64,000 bases of DNA from JBPEWY01 sp965224095 (GTDB taxonomy: Bacteria > Bacteroidota > Bacteroidia > Flavobacteriales > Flavobacteriaceae). The notes under the pieces are model-generated. The model did not search any database. It was not told the origin of the DNA and saw nothing but the letters and a program-made list of their open reading frames with translations. The translations under genes were made by a program, and so were the position numbers. Of this stretch, positions 9,242-16,478 are shown one piece after another. Position 1 is the stretch's first letter, and each line of letters begins with the position of its first letter. The DNA lies in the NCBI GenBank assembly GCA_965224095.1, contig OZ245039.1, positions 2,728,001-2,792,000 of the forward strand. The letters run 5' to 3'.

Positions 9242-10571
9242 TGAACTCCTTGAGCAAATTGAACAGCTCATCGATTCTAAAAAAGACAGCATGCTTTTGC
9301 AACTGCTGGAGGATGTGCATTATGCGGATGTTGCGGAAATAGTTGATGAGTTAAGCCTGGACCAGGCTACATACCTCATTAAACTGTTGGATAGCGATAA
9401 AACCTCCGACGTTTTAACCGAGGTTGATGAAGATCGCAGAGAAGAGATACTGAGCAGGCTTTCGGCTCGGGAAATCGCCGATGAACTCAACGAACTGGAT
9501 ACAGATGATGCGGCCGATATAGTAGCAGAACTTCCGGAAGAGCGGGTTCATGAAGTAATTTCGGAAATAGAAGATAAGGAGCACGCTCGTGATATTGTAG
9601 AACTGCTGAAATATGAGGAGGGGACAGCGGGAAGTTTAATGGCTAAAGAGCTCGTTAAGGTTTATGAAGATTGGAATGTGCTTACCTGTGTAAAGGAAAT
9701 GCGAATACAGGCGGAAAATGTAACCCGGGTACATTCTATTTATGTAGTGGATAATGAGGAGAAATTAATGGGGCGTTTGTCACTAAAAGATTTACTCACA
9801 ACCTCTACAAAATCACAAATAAGCGAAGTGTACATACCCAAGGTAGATTCTGTTGTGGTAACCGATAAGGCGGAAGATGTAGCTAAGGTGATGTCTAAAT
9901 ACGATTTGGAAGCCATTCCGGTGGTTGATGAAATGGGAAGACTGGTGGGGAGAATAACCATTGACGATATTGTTGATGTTATTAAAGAAGAGGCCGATAA
10001 AGATTATCAGCTGGCAGCGGGAATTACCCAGGACGTGGAAGCAGACGATACAGTACTGGAGCTTACCAGGGCACGCCTTCCGTGGCTTATCCTTGGGCTG
10101 TTTGGTGGTTTAGGCAGCGTGTATATCATGAAAGGATTTGACGAAGCACTTAATAACTATTGGGAACTTTTCTTCTTTACCCCGTTGGTTGGTGCCATGG
10201 CAGGGAATGTAGGAGTTCAGTCCAGTGCAATTATAGTTCAGGGATTGGCCAATGACACGGTAAAGGGCAGTTTGTGGAACAGGCTTGTAAAGGAAGTGAG
10301 TTTAGGCCTTATAAACGGACTGGCATTAGGCCTGCTGGTTATTGTTTTTGGACTGATTACGGGGCAGGATAGAATGGTGAGCCTCACGATAGCTGTGGCT
10401 ATACTTTGTGTTATTATTGTAGCCGCATTAGTAGGTACTTTTGTGCCGATTATTTTAAATAAAAGAGGAATTGACCCCGCTATTGCCACGGGTCCGTTTA
10501 TTACTACCAGCAATGATATTTTTGGTATTTTTCTGTTCTTTTACATTGCAAAATTAATCCTGGGTTTTTAG
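9219..10571 (+). CDS. mgtE: Magnesium transporter MgtE
   Basis: A Mg2+ channel/transporter of the inner membrane with 450 aa. The domain order is classical: an acidic helical MgtE N-domain (about 1-125, with the repeated ADELNELDTDDAADIVAEL pattern), two CBS domains (about 130-255), a connecting helix, then a C-terminal five-helix membrane domain from about residue 285 (WLILGLFGG, GAMAGNVGVQSSAI, NDIFGIFLFF). GNVGVQSS is part of the ion pore signature. The start at ATG 9219 lies inside the end of rsmA, so translation is coupled. Control in this family is by Mg2+ binding to the cytosolic domains. Confidence 0.95.
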   Translation: MTPFQLSSELLEQIEQLIDSKKDSMLLQLLEDVHYADVAEIVDELSLDQATYLIKLLDSDKTSDVLTEVDEDRREEILSRLSAREIADELNELDTDDAADIVAELPEERVHEVISEIEDKEHARDIVELLKYEEGTAGSLMAKELVKVYEDWNVLTCVKEMRIQAENVTRVHSIYVVDNEEKLMGRLSLKDLLTTSTKSQISEVYIPKVDSVVVTDKAEDVAKVMSKYDLEAIPVVDEMGRLVGRITIDDIVDVIKEEADKDYQLAAGITQDVEADDTVLELTRARLPWLILGLFGGLGSVYIMKGFDEALNNYWELFFFTPLVGAMAGNVGVQSSAIIVQGLANDTVKGSLWNRLVKEVSLGLINGLALGLLVIVFGLITGQDRMVSLTIAVAILCVIIVAALVGTFVPIILNKRGIDPAIATGPFITTSNDIFGIFLFFYIAKLILGF

Positions 10572-10593
10572 TTTTATACAAACATTTTTACAT

Positions 10594-10959
10594 ATGAAGC
10601 CTATCAATCTTTTAGAAAAGCACGCAGAATTCACCAAGCAGTGGCACCCACATCAAATTGCCGTTGTTGATGATATGCAGATACTTCTGGCTAAAGTACA
10701 GGGGGAATTCGTGTGGCATGCCCATGAAAAAGAAGATGAGTTGTTTCAAGTGTTAAAGGGAACACTTTATATGCAGTTCAGAGATCGTACCGAAGTTGTT
10801 AAAGAAGGAGAAATCATTGTAGTTCCCAAAGGCGTGGAGCACAATCCGGCAACTAAAAACGGGGAAGAGGTTTTTATCATGCTTTTCGAAAAAATAAGTA
10901 CGGCTCATACGGGTGCTGTTGAACACGAAAAAACAGTGTCTGTATACCCTAAAATTTAA
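10594..10959 (+). CDS. Small cupin-domain protein
   Basis: A 121-aa single-domain cupin. The metal-binding motif 1 reads WHAHEKEDELFQVLKG (two His and a Glu) and motif 2 reads GVEHNP (the third His), so a bound metal is expected. The substrate is not recognisable; proteins like this in Bacteroidota are annotated only as cupins. It lies 22 bases after mgtE and two bases before the hydroxyacid dehydrogenase gene, so it is probably part of the same transcript. Confidence 0.82.
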   Translation: MKPINLLEKHAEFTKQWHPHQIAVVDDMQILLAKVQGEFVWHAHEKEDELFQVLKGTLYMQFRDRTEVVKEGEIIVVPKGVEHNPATKNGEEVFIMLFEKISTAHTGAVEHEKTVSVYPKI

Positions 10960-10961
10960 AT

Positions 10962-11909
10962 ATGCGTATCCTTCATGTAGACAAAAATCACCCCTTATTA
11001 GTCAATGAGTTATCAGATCTGGGGTTTGTGAATGATGAAGATTATACTTCCGATAAATTTGATATAGAAAAAATTATACATCAATACGAGGGCCTTATTA
11101 TTAGAAGTAGGTTTCCTATAGACAGGGAGTTTTTAAACAAAGCACAAAATCTTAAATTTATTGGACGCATAGGTGCCGGTCTTGAAAATATTGATGTAGC
11201 CTATGCCAAATTAAAAGGAATTCAATTAATTGCAGCCCCTGAAGGAAATCGGAATGCGGTGGGAGAGCACGCCCTGGGAATGTTGCTGGCGGTACTAAAT
11301 AAATTGCATACAGCCAATCAGGAAGTACGCAACGGACAGTGGAAAAGAGAAGCAAACAGGGGTGTCGAACTGGATGGAAAAACGGTAGGCCTTATAGGGT
11401 ATGGAAATATGGGGAAAGCTTTTGCAAAAAAGCTGAGAGGATTTGAGGTAGAAGTAATCTGCTATGATATCCTTTCCAATGTTGGCGATGAACATGCAAA
11501 ACAGGTTAGCCTGGCAGAATTACAATCAAAAGCAGAAGTGCTTAGTTTACATACTCCCTTAACGCCTCTGACTTCGGGAATGATTAACGCCGCATTTATT
11601 AATGCATTTAGCAACCCATTCTGGTTTCTTAATACGGCACGGGGGAAAAGCGTTGTAACTGCGCATTTGGTAGATGCGCTTAAGTCCGGAAAAATACTCG
11701 GGGCTGGCCTGGATGTACTTGAATACGAAAAATCGTCTTTTGAAAACCTGTTTACCGATACAGCTTCAATACCTGATGCTTTTAAATACCTGATAAAAGC
11801 GCCGAATGTAATACTTACCCCTCATATTGCAGGATGGACCGTGGAAAGTAAAGAAAAACTTGCACAAACGGTTGTCGACAAAATAAAGAAGACATTTTGT
11901 AATTTGTAA
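10962..11909 (+). CDS. NAD-dependent D-2-hydroxyacid dehydrogenase (SerA-like)
   Basis: A 315-aa cytosolic dehydrogenase of the D-isomer-specific 2-hydroxyacid family, which includes phosphoglycerate dehydrogenase. The nucleotide-binding loop is GLIGYGNMGKAFAKKL (about residues 144-159). The catalytic Arg lies in NTARGKS, and the catalytic His in LTPHIAGWT near the end. It lacks the C-terminal ACT domain of long SerA forms. The family covers phosphoglycerate, glyoxylate and lactate dehydrogenases, so the substrate is uncertain. It starts 2 bases after the cupin gene and the next start follows 2 bases after its stop. Confidence 0.87.
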   Translation: MRILHVDKNHPLLVNELSDLGFVNDEDYTSDKFDIEKIIHQYEGLIIRSRFPIDREFLNKAQNLKFIGRIGAGLENIDVAYAKLKGIQLIAAPEGNRNAVGEHALGMLLAVLNKLHTANQEVRNGQWKREANRGVELDGKTVGLIGYGNMGKAFAKKLRGFEVEVICYDILSNVGDEHAKQVSLAELQSKAEVLSLHTPLTPLTSGMINAAFINAFSNPFWFLNTARGKSVVTAHLVDALKSGKILGAGLDVLEYEKSSFENLFTDTASIPDAFKYLIKAPNVILTPHIAGWTVESKEKLAQTVVDKIKKTFCNL

Positions 11910-11911
11910 AG

Positions 11912-12328
11912 GTGAAAAAAACAGTTGTAGTTTTTGGTGCGATGATTCTTGCGTTACTCGCTTTGTTTCAGTTGAGTAAGTATTCGTTGATGTCAGGAAG
12001 CCTGTCTCTGGAAATCCTTATTGCGGTAATAGCTGTGGTGTTCTTCTTTATTGGGATTTACATGAACCGGAAAGCACAAATGGGAAGAGCTGACAAAGGA
12101 AAGAAGATCGATAAACGAAAAATAGCGTTATTAGGAATAAGTAACCGGGAATACGAAGTGTTATTAGAAGTTGCGCAGGGACTTTCAAATCAGGAAATAG
12201 CCGAGAAATTATTCGTTTCCGAAAGTACCATTAAAACTCATGTGTCCAGCATTCTCACAAAACTTGATGTGAAACGGAGAACACAAGCCGTTCAGAGAGC
12301 CAAAGAATTGCGTATTATACCAATATAA
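11912..12328 (+). CDS. Membrane-anchored LuxR-type HTH regulator
   Basis: 138 aa starting with GTG at 11912. The N-terminus holds two hydrophobic helices (about 5-20 and 30-48). The C-terminus (about 68-132) is a GerE/LuxR DNA-binding domain: SNREYEVLLEVAQGLSNQEIA then VSESTIKTHVSSILTKLDVKRR. There is no receiver domain and no ligand-binding domain, so any signal must come through the membrane part or a partner. It probably acts with the DUF4199 gene that follows about 100 bases downstream; this pairing is frequent in Flavobacteria as far as I recall. Confidence 0.85.
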   Translation: MKKTVVVFGAMILALLALFQLSKYSLMSGSLSLEILIAVIAVVFFFIGIYMNRKAQMGRADKGKKIDKRKIALLGISNREYEVLLEVAQGLSNQEIAEKLFVSESTIKTHVSSILTKLDVKRRTQAVQRAKELRIIPI

Positions 12329-12428
12329 ACCGAATTCATACCTTCGTAGGAGGGGTTTTGGTACTTTAGTATGACCCGCAATAGCCTCATGATCTGTAGT
12401 TTTGAGAACAACTTTAAAAATTTTAAAA

Positions 12429-12938
12429 ATGAAAACAACAGTGTATCGTTACGGACTTAGAAGTGCCATAACCATATGTGTACTTTTTTTATTGGGCTGG
12501 ACTCTTGGGAAGAATCTGGATTTTTCTACACAGGAAATCATAGGTTATGCCAGTATAATTGTTTCGCTTTCCTTCGTGTATTTTGGAGTTAAGCATTTTA
12601 GAGATCAGGTGAATAACGGAGAGATAACCTTTGTACAGGCCCTTAAAATAGGTCTTTTAATAAGTCTTTTTGCTGCCGTAGCCTTTGCCCTTTTAGACGC
12701 TTTCTATGTAACCGTGATCAATCCGGATTTCGCAAATCAGTACATAGAGTATACCCTGGGGAAAATGAAATTAGAGCTACCCCCGGATGAATTTGAAACA
12801 CAAAAGGCAATACTGGAAAATCAAATGGAGCAGTTTAGCAATCCGGCGTTTGCGGCCATAGTAATGTTCGCAACCGTAATGATCATTGGACTTATAATTT
12901 CCTTGTTGTCCGGATTGCTGTTACAACGAAAAGCGTAA
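12429..12938 (+). CDS. DUF4199 domain membrane protein
   Basis: 169 aa from ATG 12429; an upstream in-frame TTG at 12402 would add nine residues without gain. Four membrane helices are visible (about residues 9-26, 38-55, 75-95, 140-163). Between helices 3 and 4 lies an amphipathic stretch (PDFANQYIEYTLGKMKLELPPDEFETQ) that is characteristic of DUF4199. The function is unknown. It follows the membrane LuxR-type gene, which may sense or be controlled through it (inference). Confidence 0.8.
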   Translation: MKTTVYRYGLRSAITICVLFLLGWTLGKNLDFSTQEIIGYASIIVSLSFVYFGVKHFRDQVNNGEITFVQALKIGLLISLFAAVAFALLDAFYVTVINPDFANQYIEYTLGKMKLELPPDEFETQKAILENQMEQFSNPAFAAIVMFATVMIIGLIISLLSGLLLQRKA

Positions 12939-13038
12939 CCGGTAAAATCGCAGTGCTCCAAATGATTTCTAAACCCTCACACCTTTAATTATATAGGGTA
13001 TAGACAAACTCGTTTAGTAATAATATAAAAAAGCAAAA

Positions 13039-13494
13039 ATGAAATATGAAGCCAACACCCCGGATGAATACGTAAATGTGCTTCCGGAAGATCGCAAGGA
13101 AGCGATTTCCAAATTGCGAAAAGTTATCAAAGCAAATCTTCCAAAGGGATTTCAGGAAACCATCAATTATGGAATGATAGGATATGTGGTTCCGCATTCG
13201 ATGTATCCGGACGGATATCATTGCGACCCGACTTTGCCCCTGCCTTTTATGAATGTAGCTTCTCAAAAGAATTTTATTGCGGTGTATCACTCCGGAATTT
13301 ATGCACAGCAGGAATTGATGAACTGGTTTATAGGAGAATATCCAAAACATGTTAAAACCAAACTGGATATGGGGAAAAGTTGTATACGATTTAAAAAAAT
13401 AGATCAGATACCTTACGATTTGATAGCAGAACTCGCATCAAAAATAAGCCCGGAAGAATGGATTTCGATATATGAAAAAAATGTAAAAAAATAA
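13039..13494 (+). CDS. DUF1801 domain protein (YdhG-like)
   Basis: 151 aa, cytosolic, with the DUF1801 core: the N-terminal helix TPDEYVNVLPEDRKEAISKLRKVI, the strand-turn GFQETINYGMIGY, then FIAVYHSGIYA and a C-terminal K/R-rich part with IRFKKIDQIPYDLIAELA. Family members resemble frataxin-like folds but have no agreed function. It is followed after 3 bases by a VOC-family gene, so the two are probably one transcript. Confidence 0.8.
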   Translation: MKYEANTPDEYVNVLPEDRKEAISKLRKVIKANLPKGFQETINYGMIGYVVPHSMYPDGYHCDPTLPLPFMNVASQKNFIAVYHSGIYAQQELMNWFIGEYPKHVKTKLDMGKSCIRFKKIDQIPYDLIAELASKISPEEWISIYEKNVKK

Positions 13495-13497
13495 CCG

Positions 13498-13884
13498 ATG
13501 AAAAAACGAGTAACAGGACTGGGAGGTTTTTTCTTTAAAAGTAAAAACCCTTCTCAAATTAAAACATGGTATAAAAAGCATTTGGGAATCCCAACCGATC
13601 AATACGGCTGGACATTTTGGTGGAAAGATAAAGAGGGGAATGACTGCTCAACGCAATGGAGCCCCTTTAATCAGGATACCGATTATTTTCAGCCAAGTGA
13701 AAAACAATTTATGATGAACTTCAGGGTTGAAAATCTTCACGAACTAATTAAAACCCTTAAAGATGAAGGAGTTACCGTGATTGGAGAAGTTGAAGAATAC
13801 GATTACGGTAAATTTGGATGGATACTGGACCCGGAGGGGAATAAGATAGAATTATGGGAACCGGTGGATTCTGCCTTCTTGTAG
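13498..13884 (+). CDS. VOC-family (glyoxalase/bleomycin-resistance fold) protein
   Basis: 128 aa with the paired beta-alpha-beta-beta-beta modules of the vicinal oxygen chelate fold. It shows VTGLGGFFFKSKNPSQIKTWYKKHLGI at the N-terminus, and GKFGWILDPEGNKIELWEP at the C-terminus, where the last Glu is a usual metal ligand. The substrate is not deducible. It is linked to the DUF1801 gene by a 3-base gap. Confidence 0.85.
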   Translation: MKKRVTGLGGFFFKSKNPSQIKTWYKKHLGIPTDQYGWTFWWKDKEGNDCSTQWSPFNQDTDYFQPSEKQFMMNFRVENLHELIKTLKDEGVTVIGEVEEYDYGKFGWILDPEGNKIELWEPVDSAFL

Positions 13885-13939
13885 ATATATATTTTTTTGT
13901 TACTTTTAGGAAGTAATTAACCATAACTACTTTAATATT

Positions 13940-14587
13940 ATGTCTGAAGAAAACAAGGATTTAGGAGATAAGGCTGAAGAAGCGTTTGACGATGCCAAAA
14001 ATGCAGCCGAAGAAGCAGCCGATAATATAGCGGAAGAAGCTTCGGAAATTGCAGACGAGGCAGGAGAAGCAGTAGATGACGCTGCAGACGCTGTGAGCGA
14101 TAAGGCTTCTGAAATAAAAGAAGAAGCAAAAGAAATGTATGAAGACGCCAAAGAAGCTGCGAAAAAAGCAGCCGACAAGGCAGGAGAAAAAGCTTCTCAA
14201 TTAAAAGAAGACGCTAAAGAAGTCTTCGAAGATGTAAAAGAAGAGGCTAAGGAATTTGTTGATGACGCTAAGGAAGCTGCGAAAGACTTTAAAGAAAATG
14301 TAGAGGAAATGGTAAGTGGTGATGAAAATAAAAAAGTATTGGCAGGCGTGTTAGCCATCATATTGGGTTCTCTGGGTGTTCATAAGTTTATCCTGGGGTA
14401 TAATAAAGAAGGTTTTATCCTGTTGGGAGCAAGTATAGCAGCCTATTTATTGTCCTGTTTGGCTATTGGTTTATTGTTTATCTGGATTCCCGGACTAATA
14501 GGCCTTATTGAAGGAATTATATACCTTACCAAATCAGACGAAGAGTTTTATAACACCTACCAGGTAGGTAAAAAACCCTGGTTCTAA
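13940..14587 (+). CDS. TM2-domain protein with long Ala/Glu/Lys LEA-like N-terminal arm
   Basis: 215 aa in two contrasting halves. Residues 1-125 are an uninterrupted charged amphipathic stretch built from near 11-residue units such as AKEMYEDAKEAAKKAADKAG and KEVFEDVKEEAKEFVDDAKE, which resembles group 3 LEA proteins or apolipoprotein helices. Residues 130-205 form a TM2 domain: KKVLAGVLAIILGSLGVHKF, then two membrane helices and a short cytosolic tail ending KKPWF. LEA-like arms bind membranes or protect proteins under desiccation and stress in other systems; here that role is inference. A terminator hairpin follows directly. Confidence 0.85.
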   Translation: MSEENKDLGDKAEEAFDDAKNAAEEAADNIAEEASEIADEAGEAVDDAADAVSDKASEIKEEAKEMYEDAKEAAKKAADKAGEKASQLKEDAKEVFEDVKEEAKEFVDDAKEAAKDFKENVEEMVSGDENKKVLAGVLAIILGSLGVHKFILGYNKEGFILLGASIAAYLLSCLAIGLLFIWIPGLIGLIEGIIYLTKSDEEFYNTYQVGKKPWF

Positions 14588-14593
14588 TAAGTG

Positions 14594-14626
14594 AAAACCG
14601 GACTTTTTAAGGTTCCGGTTTTTTTA
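14594..14626 (+). terminator. Rho-independent terminator after the TM2 gene
   Basis: AAAACCGGA pairs with TCCGGTTTT across a short loop and is followed by a run of T. It separates the TM2 gene from the arsenic operon. Confidence 0.8.
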
Positions 14627-14644
14627 TTTTAATTTATTATCGTA

Positions 14645-14656
14645 ATATTGCAATAT
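14645..14656. promoter_or_regulatory. Candidate ArsR operator
   Basis: ATATTGCAATAT is a perfect 12-base palindrome 13 bases before the arsR ATG. ArsR/SmtB repressors bind AT-rich dyads overlapping their own promoters, so autoregulation is likely. Confidence 0.5.
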
Positions 14657-14669
14657 ATAAATATTAAAA

Positions 14670-14999
14670 ATGGGAGCAACCAAAACACAAATTTTCACAG
14701 ATCGTCAGAACCAGTTGGCCCACGTATTCCGGGTATTGGCAAATCCGGCACGTATAGCTATTCTGCAGTACATAAGCACACAAAATGCATGTATTTGCAA
14801 TGATATCGTTGAAGAAATCGGATTGGCCCAACCCACTATTTCGCAACACCTGAAAGAGCTAAAAAGCATTCATTTGATTCAGGGAGAAATAGAAGGAAAA
14901 AAAGTGTGCTATTGTATCAATATAAAGCGCTGGAATGAAATACAGGAATCGTTGAATTCCTTTTTTAATACTACTAAAACAAATTGTTGTAACTCATGA
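14670..14999 (+). CDS. arsR: ArsR-family metalloregulatory repressor
   Basis: 109 aa winged-helix repressor. HVFRVLANPARIAILQYI opens the domain, and the recognition helix reads LAQPTISQHLKEL. A Cys pair in NACICNDIVEE sits where the As(III)-sensing ELCVCDL motif occurs in plasmid ArsR, and further Cys residues occur in VCYC and at the C-terminal NCC, so arsenite or another soft metal is the likely inducer. It overlaps the next gene by 4 bases and heads the operon with DUF6428 and the GNAT-ArsC gene. The gene symbol is by context. Confidence 0.87.
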   Translation: MGATKTQIFTDRQNQLAHVFRVLANPARIAILQYISTQNACICNDIVEEIGLAQPTISQHLKELKSIHLIQGEIEGKKVCYCINIKRWNEIQESLNSFFNTTKTNCCNS

Positions 15000-15484
15000 A
15001 AACAGATGAATTTTTAGAACTTTTAAGAGAACATCAGGAAAAAGAATTGCTCTTTGAATATCAGACGGATAAATTGGTAGGCGCCAATTATCACATTACT
15101 GAAGTTAAGAATATTGTTGTTGATTCGGTCGATTGCGGAGCCAGAACCGACTCGTGGAATGAAACCGTCGTACAGTTATGGGAAAGCCCTGCTGAAATAG
15201 GAAAAAGAGAATATATGACCTCGTTTAAAGCGTTGCGTATCTTAAAAAAAGTGAATCGGATGAAACCTATGGACAGTCAGGCGGAAATCAGGTTTGAATA
15301 CGGGAATGAAACCTTTCACACGGCGCAATTATTTGTTAATGATTTCGAAACATCGGAAAGACAATTACGGCTTAAATTAGCGGTTCAAAAAACAGATTGC
15401 AAGGCAAAAGAAACATGTGGCATTCCCGAGACTGCATCAGTGGTTGCGGAGGCCTGTTGCGAACCCGGAACAAATTGTTGCTAG
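14996..15484 (+). CDS. DUF6428 family protein with Cys-rich tail
   Basis: 162 aa, cytosolic, with a DUF6428 core (LVGANYHITEVKNIVVDSVDCG, then NETVVQLWESP). The last 30 residues hold seven cysteines (CKAKETC, EACCEPG, NCC), a pattern suited to binding arsenite or other thiophilic metals. DUF6428 genes recur next to arsR and arsenate reductase in Flavobacteria as I recall. Its start overlaps the arsR stop (ATGA) and one base separates its stop from the next ATG, so it belongs to the arsenic operon. Its molecular role is unknown. Confidence 0.75.
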   Translation: MKTDEFLELLREHQEKELLFEYQTDKLVGANYHITEVKNIVVDSVDCGARTDSWNETVVQLWESPAEIGKREYMTSFKALRILKKVNRMKPMDSQAEIRFEYGNETFHTAQLFVNDFETSERQLRLKLAVQKTDCKAKETCGIPETASVVAEACCEPGTNCC

Positions 15485-15485
15485 T

Positions 15486-16406
15486 ATGAATATCCAAATC
15501 AGGAAAATGATTGATGGGGATTGGCCGGAGGTTTCCCGAATTTATAAGGAAGGACTGGAAACAGGCCTGGCTACTTTTGAGAAAACCGTTCCGAACTGGG
15601 ATAGCTGGAACGCTTCTCATATACAGGATTGCCGTTTTGTTGCTGTGAATGGAGAAAACGAACTTCTGGGATGGGCCGCCTTAACGGCGGTTTCATCCAG
15701 ATGCGTGTATGCAGGAGTGGCTGAGATAAGTGTGTATATAGGCGCTGAACAACGAGGAAAGGGAGTAGGGAAACTTCTTTTGAAAAGTTTAATCGATGAA
15801 AGTGAAGCGATCGGTATATGGACATTGCAGGCGGGAATTTTTCCTGAGAATAAACCCAGTATCGCCCTTCATGAAAAAATGGGATTCCGGCTTGTCGGGA
15901 TCCGGGAAAAAATAGGTCAGTTAGATGGTGTCTGGAAAGATAATTGTTTTTTGGAACGACGAAGTAATAAAGTTGGAATTAATAATACAATGAAAAATAT
16001 TTTAGTGTTGTGTACAGGGAATTCGTGCAGAAGCCAGATGGCACATGGATACCTTAAAAAAATGACGGAAAACCGGGCTGTGGTGTATAGTGCGGGTGTG
16101 GAAACACACGGATTAAACCCCGGAGCAATTGCAATCATGCAGGAAGATGGAATTGATATCTCAAACCATACTTCCAATCATGTAGATGAATATATGGATA
16201 TAGAGTTTGATTTTATTATTACCGTATGCGATCATGCTAAGGAGAATTGCCCGTATATTCCTGCAAAAAACGCCAAACGACTACACCACAACTTTTTTGA
16301 TCCTTCTAAGGTAGATGGAACCTCCGAGGAAATTCATGCGGCATTTGAAAAGGCGAGGAACGAGATCAGAGAATTTTGTGAGGCATTCGTAGCAGCACAG
16401 TTATAA
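15486..16406 (+). CDS. GNAT acetyltransferase-arsenate reductase fusion (ArsN-ArsC)
   Basis: One uninterrupted 306-aa frame from ATG 15486 joins two domains. Residues 1-160 are a GNAT N-acetyltransferase like phosphinothricin/arsinothricin acetylase (ArsN), with the CoA loop EQRGKGVGKLLLKSL. Residues 169-306 are a low-molecular-weight-phosphatase type arsenate reductase: the P-loop CTGNSCR with nucleophile C176, and the redox pair C248/C255 (VCDHAKENCP). The Cys spacing equals that of the thioredoxin-coupled pI258 ArsC. An internal ATG at 15990 begins the reductase exactly, so a separate ArsC could also be made. No arsenite exporter (ACR3 or ArsB) is adjacent. A terminator follows. Confidence 0.85.
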   Translation: MNIQIRKMIDGDWPEVSRIYKEGLETGLATFEKTVPNWDSWNASHIQDCRFVAVNGENELLGWAALTAVSSRCVYAGVAEISVYIGAEQRGKGVGKLLLKSLIDESEAIGIWTLQAGIFPENKPSIALHEKMGFRLVGIREKIGQLDGVWKDNCFLERRSNKVGINNTMKNILVLCTGNSCRSQMAHGYLKKMTENRAVVYSAGVETHGLNPGAIAIMQEDGIDISNHTSNHVDEYMDIEFDFIITVCDHAKENCPYIPAKNAKRLHHNFFDPSKVDGTSEEIHAAFEKARNEIREFCEAFVAAQL

Positions 16407-16413
16407 ACGTATT

Positions 16414-16443
16414 AAAAAGCCCCCTGTATAAATGGGGGCTTTT
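16414..16443 (+). terminator. Terminator between ars operon and glutaryl-CoA dehydrogenase gene
   Basis: AAAAGCCCCC pairs with GGGGGCTTTT across a short AT-rich loop. It lies between convergent genes and is nearly symmetrical, so it could serve both strands. Confidence 0.8.
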
Positions 16444-16478
16444 GGTTTTATTGCCTGAACGTCGTTCTGAAAAAAAAG

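Noticed and set aside
13927..14200. Ala/Ser- or Phe-rich proteins on the minus strand
   Set aside because: These are antisense shadows of the repeated Ala/Glu/Lys arm of the TM2 gene.
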